Below are positions 52,343 to 61,160 of a DNA stretch of 64,000 bases, one piece after another. Under the pieces are notes generated by a model. That model was not told where the DNA came from, did not search any database, and worked only from the letters and a program-made list of their open reading frames with translations. This stretch comes from JAKVCB01 sp965243695 (GTDB lineage Bacteria > Planctomycetota > Planctomycetia > Pirellulales > Lacipirellulaceae): NCBI GenBank assembly GCA_965243695.1, contig CBDEWC010000014.1, positions 434,001 through 498,000 of the forward strand, written 5' to 3'. Positions within the stretch are counted from its first letter, which is position 1; each line of letters begins with the position of its first letter. Made by a program: the position numbers and the translations under genes.

Positions 52343-53836
52343 ATGACAGAATTTTCAGGCATGCACGACCCAAACAGGCCTGCTTTTAAGGGGGAGATTG
52401 CTTCCCTTTCCCCTTCTGTGTGGCAGGCCATCTTTTTTGCCGCGCTTGCCGGTGGGTTGGGGTGGGGCATCCGGGGCCAGTACGGGCATGAAACGGGGGC
52501 CATGATCGCCGGGGTCCTGGTGAGCCTGACCTTGGCCCTGCTGTTTTGCCCGCACCTGCCGTCGATCTCCGTTGCCCGGGCGGTTGCCTGGGGTACGGTC
52601 GCGATGGGAATTGGTGGTTCGATGACATATGGACAAACGGTGGGACTTACCCACGACAGTCCGCTGATTGGACACTGGGACGCACTCGGGTGGGGAATGC
52701 TCGGACTGGCGATCAAGGGTGGGATTTGGATTGGGTTTGCGGGAATCTTTTTGGGGATGGGACTGAGCGCCATTCGCTATCGGCCTGTGGAAATGCTTCT
52801 GGTCATGGTGGGCTTGTTGGGGCTCTGGTTGTGCGGGGTTGCGTTTTTAAACTCGCCGTTCGATCCGGCAGAGCGACAACTCCCCTGGATCTACTTTTCC
52901 GATAGCTGGCGGTGGGAACCAGGCGCCGTGCTCAAGCCGCGCCGTGAAATTTGGGGTGGGCTGTTGGTGGCACTCGTCGCACTGGGAGGGTATGCCGGCG
53001 GGTACCGCCACGATCGACTTGCCCGCAATCTTGCTCTGTGGGGATTTTTGGGAGGGGCACTTGGGTTTCCCGCAGGCCAGTCGCTACAGGCCTTTCGTGC
53101 CTGGAACCCGGAAATGTTTGCGGCTACCTGGCTGGCGCAACTACAGGTCAACTGGTGGAACATGATGGAAACCGTCTTTGGGGCGGTGATGGGGGGTGTG
53201 TTGGGACTGGGATTGTGGCTGGGCCGAAAACGCATTGCCCCGCCACCGGTTAAGGAGGATGCTTGTTTTCCACTGGCGGTTGAGATTGGACTGTTGGCGG
53301 TCCATTTACCACTGATGCTGGCGGTTGAATTTTTGTCGATTGACCAGGTCGATGCGGTTTATGACCTGGGATTGGCAATGGTCGTAATTCCGGTGGTCGC
53401 CATTGCCGGCGGACGGTGGTGGCCCTATCTGCAGATTCTTCCCTTGGCGGTGATTCCGATTGCCGGGAAAACCGTTCGCGAGCTTGTTTACCGTCAAGAT
53501 GTTGCCAGCCCCGTTGCAGGATGGTTGTGGTACGCGGTGGTTCCGCTCAGCCTGGCGGCCACCCTGGCGGTTTGGTCGGCTAGCCGGAAGCAAACTCAGC
53601 GCCCGGCAGCCAGCTTTCTCAGTCGGTCGTTGATGGTGATGACCCTGGTTTATTTTGGACTCAACTGGGCCTTTTTTCGCTTCCCTTGGCCCTGGGAAAG
53701 CTGGACCTACCGAACGACCAACGGATTGATTTTTCTAGCGGCGGCCTGCGGGTTAATTGCACTTGGGTTCTGGAAATTACGTAAGAGCAAGAGTACCGCA
53801 AGTCGCGAGGGATATTTTTCAGCAGATGTGCCGTAA
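52343..53836 (+). CDS. large multi-pass membrane protein of unknown function
   Basis: The ATG at 52343 begins MTEFSGMHDPNRPAFKGEIA; a longer frame upstream covers the intergenic region and is not credible. The 497-residue product has about a dozen hydrophobic segments, beginning AIFFAALAGGLGWGIRGQYGHE. A glycine-rich GGSMTYGQTVGL motif and aromatic patches (NSPFDPAERQLPWIYF, PWPWESW) follow. I recognise no transporter motif and no catalytic signature. It is probably a planctomycete-specific membrane protein. It diverges from the LigC-like gene. Confidence 0.75.
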   Translation: MTEFSGMHDPNRPAFKGEIASLSPSVWQAIFFAALAGGLGWGIRGQYGHETGAMIAGVLVSLTLALLFCPHLPSISVARAVAWGTVAMGIGGSMTYGQTVGLTHDSPLIGHWDALGWGMLGLAIKGGIWIGFAGIFLGMGLSAIRYRPVEMLLVMVGLLGLWLCGVAFLNSPFDPAERQLPWIYFSDSWRWEPGAVLKPRREIWGGLLVALVALGGYAGGYRHDRLARNLALWGFLGGALGFPAGQSLQAFRAWNPEMFAATWLAQLQVNWWNMMETVFGAVMGGVLGLGLWLGRKRIAPPPVKEDACFPLAVEIGLLAVHLPLMLAVEFLSIDQVDAVYDLGLAMVVIPVVAIAGGRWWPYLQILPLAVIPIAGKTVRELVYRQDVASPVAGWLWYAVVPLSLAATLAVWSASRKQTQRPAASFLSRSLMVMTLVYFGLNWAFFRFPWPWESWTYRTTNGLIFLAAACGLIALGFWKLRKSKSTASREGYFSADVP

Positions 53837-53939
53837 CGCTTTTCAGCCGCGATGGCGACAGGGAGAACCGTACCAGCGATTGGTTTTCACCGGCAGTCAG
53901 GCCACCGGTCACGCAGTCCTTGCTGTGCGCATGTTTGAC

Positions 53940-53983
53940 AAAAAAAGGCAGCCCGTTTTGGCGATCTGCCAGAACGAGCTGCC
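53940..53983 (-). terminator. intrinsic terminator of the ammonium transporter gene
   Basis: Read on the minus strand, GGCAGCTCGTT...AACGGGCTGCC pairs over about 15 bases with one wobble and one mismatch around an AGATC loop. TTTTTTT (53946 to 53940) follows. It lies 83 bases after the amt stop. The stem is long and GC-rich, so it should be effective. The membrane protein gene converges from the other side. Confidence 0.9.
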
Positions 53984-54066
53984 CAAGTGTAGTTTTATTT
54001 GTTTCAGCTCAAGACCCAACTGCGGTTTTTCTTGAAGGGGCCTGATCTAACCAGGAACTCCGGGCC

Positions 54067-55524
54067 TTACGAAACACTGTCGGCGGCGTACGCCTCCATT
54101 CCCATTTCACTCAGGTCCAGGCCCCGGTGCTCTTCGGATTCGTTGACACGAATGCCGCCAAAGGCTTTGAGAATGCTCCAGACAATCAGGCTACCGATCA
54201 AGGTAAAGGCACCAACGGCGATCACACCGACAAACTGGTGACCCAGTTGCGTGGCGCCACCGCCGTGAAAAAGACCTGCCAAGGGGCCAGCATCACCTGC
54301 CGCGTAGCCGAGTGCCGTTGGGTTGGCAAACAGGCCAATTGCCAGCGTACCCCAAATGCCGCACACCAGGTGGACTGACAGGGCACCGACCGGGTCATCG
54401 ATCCGAATTCGATCGAATGATAGGACGCTTAGCACGACCAGCACACCAGCAATCAGGCCAATAATGACCGAACCGGTCGGGGTGACCCAGGCACAAGGCG
54501 CCGTGATGGCCACCAGGCCGGCCAGCGCTCCGTTGACGGTCATACTGAAGTCGGGCTTGCCAAAACAGCACCAGGCGGTGAGTGTCGCGGCCACCAGGCC
54601 TGCCGAGGCTGCGAGGTTGGTCGTGACCACGATGTGGGCGACGTCACCGGCTGCAGCACCGGCGATGGCCATCGTGCTACCCGGGTTAAAGCCAAACCAG
54701 CCCAACCAGAGGATCATGCCCCCCAGAAATACCAAGGCCATACTGTGACCAGGGATGGCATTCGGCTTGTCACCACTATATTTACCCACTCGGGAACCCA
54801 ACAGCAGAATACCGGCCAGTCCGGCCCAGCCTCCCACGCTGTGGACCACGGTGGAGCCAGCAAAGTCCCAAAAACCTCGCGCGGCCAACCAGCCGCCACC
54901 CCAGATCCAATGTCCGCTGACCGCATAGCTGAACCCCACCAGGAATAACACAAAAATCATGTACGCCCGGTAGTGAATTCGCTCAGCTACGCATCCCGAG
55001 ACAATCGTGGCGGCTGTGGCGGCAAAAGCGAGTTGGAAAAAGAACTTGGCATAGAGCGGAATGTCAGTCCATGCGATCGAGCTATAGACGCCTGAATAGT
55101 CGTCACCGTCCAGTGCAGGACTGTTGTCGGCGCCTTCCAGGAACCAACCTGTTTGACCCATGTAACTGCTTCCGTCTCCGAACATGATGGCAAACCCGGC
55201 GGCCCAAAAAATGAGCGAGGAGATACCAAACACCACAAAGTTCTTGCCAAGGATGTTCACGGCGTTCTTGGCGCGACAGAATCCAGCTTCCAGGCAACCA
55301 AAACCGGCATTCATGAAGAACACCAAAAATCCAGCTACTAACACCCACAACGTGTTGAGTGCCATGTCGGTCGTAATTTCGGGAGCCTCTGCCGCCGCCT
55401 GTTGTGTGGGTTCTATCATCGGGCCGGCACCACCTCCGGTCTCTTGCCCCCAGACGGGTACAGACACCAGGACCAACAATCCTGTCAAAAACAACAACCC
55501 TAGGTTGCGAGTCATCCTGTTCAT
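54067..55524 (-). CDS. amt: ammonium transporter
   Basis: The 485-residue protein carries the Amt fold: a signal peptide ending VSVPVWG-Q, then about eleven membrane segments. DFAGSTVVHSVGGWAGLAG holds the first pore His, and GLFHGGGATQLG holds the second. FFMNAGFGCLEAGF is the N-terminal Amt signature. GGGGAG lies nine bases before the ATG. It takes up ammonium under nitrogen limitation. No glnB/glnK gene is adjacent. The upstream gap contains two 13-bp palindromes that could be an operator. Confidence 0.94.
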   Translation of the reverse strand: MNRMTRNLGLLFLTGLLVLVSVPVWGQETGGGAGPMIEPTQQAAAEAPEITTDMALNTLWVLVAGFLVFFMNAGFGCLEAGFCRAKNAVNILGKNFVVFGISSLIFWAAGFAIMFGDGSSYMGQTGWFLEGADNSPALDGDDYSGVYSSIAWTDIPLYAKFFFQLAFAATAATIVSGCVAERIHYRAYMIFVLFLVGFSYAVSGHWIWGGGWLAARGFWDFAGSTVVHSVGGWAGLAGILLLGSRVGKYSGDKPNAIPGHSMALVFLGGMILWLGWFGFNPGSTMAIAGAAAGDVAHIVVTTNLAASAGLVAATLTAWCCFGKPDFSMTVNGALAGLVAITAPCAWVTPTGSVIIGLIAGVLVVLSVLSFDRIRIDDPVGALSVHLVCGIWGTLAIGLFANPTALGYAAGDAGPLAGLFHGGGATQLGHQFVGVIAVGAFTLIGSLIVWSILKAFGGIRVNESEEHRGLDLSEMGMEAYAADSVS

Positions 55525-55878
55525 CGAAATTTCTCCCCTACAATTTTGTGTTGTCGGAAACCATCCCCTTGTTGATGGGGCTTGTCATATCTACCACCAT
55601 GTGAGCCACCCGGCCGATGGGCCAGTCTGGCCAAGAGTTCCGCCTTCCTTAGCCCCACAAAATAACGGTCCCGGCCTAAGGCCGTCAACAAGGTGGGTGT
55701 TGAAAATGCGTAAACTTTTCTCAAATGGCAAGGGATTCCGGCGGCCGTAGCGGTCAAGGTGACCGGTTTCGCCCTTGCCAGCAGTGGAGGGGAGCCAAAT
55801 AGCCTTCAAACGGGTTTGGGCAAGATCAAAGGTCCCGGTTTGGCAGGAATGGTCGCTGCGGAGTCGCGTCGCCCCAAT

Positions 55879-55917
55879 CAGTGGTCCACTGCCAAGCAAA
55901 AAATCAGTGGCCCACTG
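55879..55917. promoter_or_regulatory. twin CAGTGGnCCACTG palindromes upstream of amt
   Basis: CAGTGGTCCACTG (55879-55891) and CAGTGGCCCACTG (55905-55917) are two 6-1-6 inverted repeats, 26 bp centre to centre, within a longer repeated segment. They lie about 360 bases upstream of the amt start on its strand and just behind the end of the DUF1559 gene. Their paired palindromic form suggests a dimeric regulator. I do not recognise an NtrC site here. The rest of the 480-base gap has no ORF with motifs. Confidence 0.45.
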
Positions 55918-56004
55918 CCAGCCAGAAACAAACAGAACCTGGCAAGGATGTGGTGAGCGGTGAGGACCACCTTCAGCAGGACGCCACAGTTTGAACAGAG
56001 GGAT

Positions 56005-57078
56005 TTAATGTGGATGGGATGCAATTTCGCCCAGGTTCCGGCTGCCCATCGCTTGCCATACGGGTACCGCCACACTGTCATCTACAAAGTCAACATGCCC
56101 ATCGCAGAACAAGGCATGAACTCCCCCTGGATGTCGGCTGCGAGCCGCTACGTTCAGCGAGAGTCGATCCCACCAATGATTGTTGCGGATGCTGTGCGGC
56201 AATCCTCCCCGACAGTCCACGTTGGGGTCGTTGGGAGCACGGATGTGGTTGTACATCGAGTGTCCCGGGGCAGCGTAGAGCCAGCGACTGCCTCGCGTCT
56301 GGTTGAGCCGTACCCCTGGCTGGAGGCATTGACCCTCGTAATCGGTAAGTTCCGGGCCATTGGAAGCGTTGTCATTTCCCTGGGTCAACACAAAGCCATT
56401 GGTAGGGCTCGTGCCGTCCCACGTGTTGGGGCCACCTTCGGACTGGATTGTCTCGCTAATGCAAACCGTTTTGCTGGATCCGTCGGTGATGTCGGCAAAC
56501 CGGACTTTGGAGTTTTCAAAAAAGACACCCGTCACTGGGATTCTTCCCGGGTTGCGGGGAGATACGGGAAAGGTGGTGCCCGTACCCAGGGGGTAGTTGT
56601 GGACAGCGCTGTCGATCACAACGCCGCTGGCATTCGATTTCGACTGCAGGATCTGGAACGAGTCGCTAGGACAGAGAAAATAAGTAATGGTTTGACCAAG
56701 AACCAGTCCGTTGTGGTCAAGGTCTTCAGGGTTGGCATCAAAATTGATCAGGTCAAAGAGTGTCCCTGCATCAAGGTAAGGGAGCAAAAATGCGTAAGCT
56801 GAAAAACAACGTCCCTCGCCGGCGACCAAGGTTCGCACCCGGCCCGTTGGAAAACTGCGGTGGGTGGAATGGTAGTTGTTGACTGCCAGTCCGATTTGTT
56901 TGAGATGGTTCCGGCATTGGGTGCGGCGGGCCGCTTCGCGGGCGGCCTGTACGGCCGGCAGTAACAGGGCAATCAAAATTCCAATGATGGCGATCACTAC
57001 CAGTAGTTCTACCAGTGTGAATCCAGCAGTGGATTGCCGGAGGTTTCGACCAACGTCGGAAGATTCAGAGCGTTTCAT
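56005..57078 (-). CDS. DUF1559 family protein with type IV pilin-like N-terminus
   Basis: The 357-residue protein shows the prepilin site TAGFTLVELLVVIAI, the long hydrophobic helix, AAREAARRTQCRNHLKQIG (DUF1559 block), and the C-terminal RHPGGVHALFCDGHVDFVDD with the H-x9-DG pattern. Differing middle sequence from the other DUF1559 protein (4985-6061) shows that it is an older paralogue. No companion lipoprotein is adjacent; the neighbouring gene upstream on the same strand is the beta-helix-like secreted protein. Confidence 0.93.
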   Translation of the reverse strand: MKRSESSDVGRNLRQSTAGFTLVELLVVIAIIGILIALLLPAVQAAREAARRTQCRNHLKQIGLAVNNYHSTHRSFPTGRVRTLVAGEGRCFSAYAFLLPYLDAGTLFDLINFDANPEDLDHNGLVLGQTITYFLCPSDSFQILQSKSNASGVVIDSAVHNYPLGTGTTFPVSPRNPGRIPVTGVFFENSKVRFADITDGSSKTVCISETIQSEGGPNTWDGTSPTNGFVLTQGNDNASNGPELTDYEGQCLQPGVRLNQTRGSRWLYAAPGHSMYNHIRAPNDPNVDCRGGLPHSIRNNHWWDRLSLNVAARSRHPGGVHALFCDGHVDFVDDSVAVPVWQAMGSRNLGEIASHPH

Positions 57079-57200
57079 GGTCTTTGGCTACTGCACTACA
57101 GGTGGCTATGAACTTTTGATAGGGCGGGGAAACGACCAATATACAGGAAGTTACCACCAATAGAACCGGCTCACCAATTTGAGAGTTTAGCCGTGGATTT

Positions 57201-58559
57201 CTAGTGGACGGCTTTCCACCGCCACGCGGGCCGTTTTTGGTAGGTGAAGGCCACCGAATCGGCAGGTTCCAGGCGGAAGGTTTGTCCCGAGGTCAAACCG
57301 GCGCGCAGCGTTTGAGAATTTCCCCCCGCGTCGGCGATGGTCCACTCGCGAACCTCACCCGCGGTGAGAATAAAAATGTCGACCGGATAACTGGAACGAT
57401 TCACCACGGTCTCACCAGAGGCCGGAAAGGGTGGTGTGTTCACGGAAAATCCAGCTGGCCTGCTTAAAATGATGCGATTGGTCGGAGTCGTGGCATGGTT
57501 GGTAATACCGTTGGGGAGATTCAATGCGCGGACCGTGTTATCTTTGGCAGAAGCTTCAAAAATGATATCGGTACCGGGGGTTCGCTGCCTGCCGTAGAAC
57601 GACAGGGTGAACTGGTTGTTCTGGGCGAATATCCGTGCTCCTGTCGTGTCCTTGTAAACTTTCGAATCTTCCAGGACTGCAAACTCTTTGGTTGCCGGAT
57701 CCAGGTACAGTCCTACGGGCGCATAGACTGACATTTGAAACCGGTTGTGGTTGATGTTTTTTGAGTCCACGTCTCCTACCTGCAGGCACGTACATGGTGC
57801 GATCGCGTGATATTGATTGTTGTACATCACTTCAATCGAATTGTTGATAATGCCGCGGGTGCCGGTCAGGAAAACTGCCCTCTTGCCTGTGTTGGTTTCC
57901 TCGGCAAAAATTCGGCTGTTAACAATGGGTCCCTCGGTTGCGCTCAGCACGATTCCCGTTCCCCGGGAGCAGACGGCCGCAAATTCAAATTCGCTCGACT
58001 CGACGACCGTTATGTCGTCTGGTCCGGGAGTACGGGGAGCGATACGAACGCCGGCGCCGCTGGAAGCGGAAACGATAAGCCCCAGCTTGTAGCGACAGTT
58101 CATTTGGCTGTCGATCACCACCGCATCGCCAGTCTTCCGGGAGTAATTCAAAATGTAATGGCCCCCATCCATCCGGAAATCCTGGTTCCATGGTATCTCT
58201 AGCGTCTCCTGCAGTTCATAAACCCCACCGCAATCAGGTTTGCCCTGGTAAACGCCGCAGCGACCTCCCCAGACATAGACATCCCGATGATGCTTGTGGG
58301 CGTAGTCCAGCGCCTCCTGAATACCACCGGTCTTTGTGCCGGGTGTTTTGGGTCCAAAGTCCCCGCCATCCTCCGGCCCACCAAGCGTGACATACACGTA
58401 CGGTTTTGGACCTTCTTCGGAAGTCGATGGTTGCTTGTGCTCTGCCAGGGCGGATGGTTGCAAGCAACAAAAGATCCCGCTGCCCGGGGTAAGCAGGATC
58501 GTTGCCGCCAGGGCAAACCAGAGAACCTTTTGTGGGACTGGTCGACAGATTTTGAACAC
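57201..58559 (-). CDS. secreted protein with probable right-handed beta-helix fold
   Basis: GAGGAGAAA lies about nine bases before the GTG start. The 452-residue protein has an N-terminal signal peptide (LAATILLTPGSGIF) and then YVYVTLGGPEDGGDFGPKTPGTKTGGIQEALDYA, the opening often seen in pectate-lyase-like proteins: a glycine-rich stretch followed by an I-Q-x-A-x-D-x-A helix. Long stretches of short beta-strands (NSRIFAEE, NSIEVMYN, NHNRFQMS) follow. The fold suggests polysaccharide binding or cleavage, but no catalytic residues can be named. It precedes the DUF1559 gene on the same strand by about 120 bases. Confidence 0.6.
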   Translation of the reverse strand: MFKICRPVPQKVLWFALAATILLTPGSGIFCCLQPSALAEHKQPSTSEEGPKPYVYVTLGGPEDGGDFGPKTPGTKTGGIQEALDYAHKHHRDVYVWGGRCGVYQGKPDCGGVYELQETLEIPWNQDFRMDGGHYILNYSRKTGDAVVIDSQMNCRYKLGLIVSASSGAGVRIAPRTPGPDDITVVESSEFEFAAVCSRGTGIVLSATEGPIVNSRIFAEETNTGKRAVFLTGTRGIINNSIEVMYNNQYHAIAPCTCLQVGDVDSKNINHNRFQMSVYAPVGLYLDPATKEFAVLEDSKVYKDTTGARIFAQNNQFTLSFYGRQRTPGTDIIFEASAKDNTVRALNLPNGITNHATTPTNRIILSRPAGFSVNTPPFPASGETVVNRSSYPVDIFILTAGEVREWTIADAGGNSQTLRAGLTSGQTFRLEPADSVAFTYQKRPAWRWKAVH

Positions 58560-58737
58560 GTGATTTTTCTCCTCTTTTTGAAAGCCTGATTGCGCATGGC
58601 CCGACCAGGCCCGCTTGGTATTTGTAAACTGGGTGTTGTTACCGAAGGTTGTAAGTCAAAAAATCGTCCAGTCCTTGCCTGCCCGACGTCCAATGGTGCC
58701 TGCGTGAGGTTTGCCAGGCTGAGGGGGGATGGCTCTG

Positions 58738-59544
58738 TTAGCTCGGCTCGACCCAATGCCGGTATAGTGGCTTGGCTTTCTCGGGAAGCGATTCGTAGGT
58801 TTCCCGACTGAGCCGTTGCTGGTCATTTTCGCAAAGTCCTGGCTCGTCGACCCACTGGCGTCTTAGCCTGCTGTTGGGATCGAGCGGTTCCAGGTTCAAC
58901 CACCAGGGTGCATAACGCACCCCTACACTGACACGTGGCTGGTTGGACGGATTGGCTGGTGCGGCGTGCCACGTGCGACTGTCAAAAAGCGCCACGCTGC
59001 CGGCGCTGCCTGTCACGCGAAACTCGTCCGGATGGGCAGCGTGAGGATCAATGTCCAGGGCCGGGTCGGTTGGGTTGGTCGGCTCCCGGTGGCTGCCTGG
59101 CACGACCAACGTTCCGCCGTTTTGTTCGGTAAAGGGGGAGATCATCAAAAGCGCAGTCAAATGCATCACAAGGTCAGGATAAGGCGCTGGCATGTGACAG
59201 GCGTTTCGCTGATTGTAGGGCCAATCGGCGTGCCATTGGGACCGCTGCTTGCCTTGTTCATTGGTCAGGAGTGTGGTGAACGAAACGCGCAGGTTCTTGC
59301 CGAGGAGCTGCTCGGCAACTGCCAGGACCTGGTCATCGGCAATGTAGCCGGCTACAGACTGGTCAAAATTGATCAGCCCTGGAACATGCGATACGTTCAG
59401 CTCGCTAAACGCTTCAGCCCGGCGCCACTGGTTGGCAACAGCGTATAGCCGTGCAGCGACCCCGTCGCATTCTGCTGGGGGAATGACGTTAGGGATGACA
59501 ACAAACCCTTTGTCTCGGATCTGGTTTGCCCATGGATGAATCAT
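58738..59544 (-). CDS. phytanoyl-CoA dioxygenase (PhyH) family protein
   Basis: The ATG at 59544 has GGAAA about eight bases upstream; a longer frame reaches 59604. The 268-residue protein is an Fe(II)/2-oxoglutarate-dependent enzyme with the H-x-D pair His105/Asp107 (SQWHADWPYNQ), the distal His193 (DSRTWHAAPAN) and Arg204 that holds 2-oxoglutarate. GGTLVVPGSHRE is the usual PhyH motif. Substrates of planctomycete PhyH proteins are mostly unknown. It has no signal peptide. Confidence 0.9.
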   Translation of the reverse strand: MIHPWANQIRDKGFVVIPNVIPPAECDGVAARLYAVANQWRRAEAFSELNVSHVPGLINFDQSVAGYIADDQVLAVAEQLLGKNLRVSFTTLLTNEQGKQRSQWHADWPYNQRNACHMPAPYPDLVMHLTALLMISPFTEQNGGTLVVPGSHREPTNPTDPALDIDPHAAHPDEFRVTGSAGSVALFDSRTWHAAPANPSNQPRVSVGVRYAPWWLNLEPLDPNSRLRRQWVDEPGLCENDQQRLSRETYESLPEKAKPLYRHWVEPS

Positions 59545-59686
59545 ATAGTTTCCATTTGCAATACAGGCGACGGGGTTCGGTTTTGTACGAGTGGGTCCCG
59601 ACAAGCGATTTTGTCAAATCCTTGCGACCGGTTTACCTTTTTGACAGACAGCTGTGGCAAAGCAAAACAACCCTTCCAAAATTCGT

Positions 59687-61123
59687 TTATTCAAATTCAT
59701 AAAACCACACAAAGCGCCGATCATTGAGCATGACTTCGCGCCGGCCGTCGCCGTCGAAGTCGGCCACGCGGGCAAAGTAGCCGTAGCCGTAGTCATCGGG
59801 TCGGCCTGGAATTTCGCCCCAGTCCTGGGCAATGTTTGCGGTGTAGGGAAATTCTACGCAGCGCTCGCCGCGGCCATTGATCACATAGGGCCAGCCACCG
59901 TCGGTAAAGATCAACAGATCGGTACCAGCAGGTCCGGCCCCCTTGAGTTGGGTTGTGGGATCGAAGACGTGGAACTTTTGCCTTTGGCATGGCACCGCCT
60001 GGCCGAGTGGAAAATTGCGCGGCGGCGTGATTTGCCACAGCGGATTGCCAGCCAGGTCGTACAAGTCGAGTTCAGCCCGTTTTTGGTGAATGAAAATCTG
60101 CAGCGGCCCGGAGTTCTGGCAGTAATGGCCAACCTGGCAGTGCTGTGGGTGCGTTCCGTTGCGTTTCCACAGGAGCGAACCATCCGCCGCATCGACCAGG
60201 TAGGCCGTGTCGCTGGCCGCATAAACAATCACGGTTTTTCCACGGGCCTTCCCAACGGTTATGTCGTCGACGTGCATTTCGGTTGCATCCCACGCCTCCG
60301 GGGGAACCGATTGGAACTTCCAGCGCCGCGAAAGGTCGGAATTCAGACATTCAAAACCGATGAGAAACTCATCCAACCCATCGCCGTCCAGGTCGATTGC
60401 CTGGGGCACATGTCCGGAACCGAGGTGCGACTCGGCCTGTGGCTTGAGCAGATTGAGCTGGGCATCGTAAAACCAGGCAGGATTGCCATACTCGTAGTCC
60501 GGATATGCCGACTCGGCATTTTTGATAAGGAGGGTCCATCGGTCCGGGGTGTGCGCGGTGCGCGCCAGCACCACGGCCTGGGCGTTGTCGGCGAGTGCCG
60601 GGACCGATTTTTCGATAGTTCCAGATACGGCATCGATGATGAGGATCTTGCCATTCTTGATGGCAACCACCTCCAGCGTGCCGTCATTGTCAACGTCAGC
60701 GACATCTAATGATCGTTCACCCCCGTGCGTTGCATATGGCCGCTCTCCTTCCCAAGGCGACCCAATCTGCCAAAGCAGGTCGCCACCGGCGGTGGTCGCC
60801 GTCAGGCAATAGTGTTGCCTTTCCTGGGGGGTTTGTCGGCTCACAAAGGGTGAATGACCATCGTAGACCTTCGAGTGGAAGAGTCCTGACGACTGGAGCC
60901 ACAGCACGTCGACCGCACCGTCTTGATCCAGGTCATAACAAAAGGGAGTTCCTCCATAAGGTTGCAGCGACCGTTCGGCGGTCAACTGAAAGCGAAGAGG
61001 GGAGGTTTCCGCGGCCCACGCGGAAGGCACCAGCTTGTTTTCCCACCCCCCGAACACGCCTGTCCAGAATATCAGGACCCCGATAACCGGGCAGGGGATG
61101 GTTGGCTTGTGAAGTTTGCGCAT
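59687..61123 (-). CDS. secreted FG-GAP/VCBS repeat-like beta-propeller protein
   Basis: The ATG at 61123 gives a signal peptide ending SAWA-AE; a longer frame overlaps the preceding gene. Several blades with Asp-rich calcium loops are visible: YDLDQDGAVDVLW, ADVDNDGTLEVVA, IDLDGDGLDEFLIG and ADFDGDGRREVML. These D-x-D-x-D-G loops form the FG-GAP/VCBS propeller. The protein probably binds carbohydrate or another surface partner outside the cytoplasm. It follows the DUF1501 gene by about 37 bases on the same strand, so it may be part of that operon. Confidence 0.8.
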   Translation of the reverse strand: MRKLHKPTIPCPVIGVLIFWTGVFGGWENKLVPSAWAAETSPLRFQLTAERSLQPYGGTPFCYDLDQDGAVDVLWLQSSGLFHSKVYDGHSPFVSRQTPQERQHYCLTATTAGGDLLWQIGSPWEGERPYATHGGERSLDVADVDNDGTLEVVAIKNGKILIIDAVSGTIEKSVPALADNAQAVVLARTAHTPDRWTLLIKNAESAYPDYEYGNPAWFYDAQLNLLKPQAESHLGSGHVPQAIDLDGDGLDEFLIGFECLNSDLSRRWKFQSVPPEAWDATEMHVDDITVGKARGKTVIVYAASDTAYLVDAADGSLLWKRNGTHPQHCQVGHYCQNSGPLQIFIHQKRAELDLYDLAGNPLWQITPPRNFPLGQAVPCQRQKFHVFDPTTQLKGAGPAGTDLLIFTDGGWPYVINGRGERCVEFPYTANIAQDWGEIPGRPDDYGYGYFARVADFDGDGRREVMLNDRRFVWFYEFE

Positions 61124-61160
61124 CGTTTCGGCCGTGTGAAGGGCAACCGTTCCCGGCATG

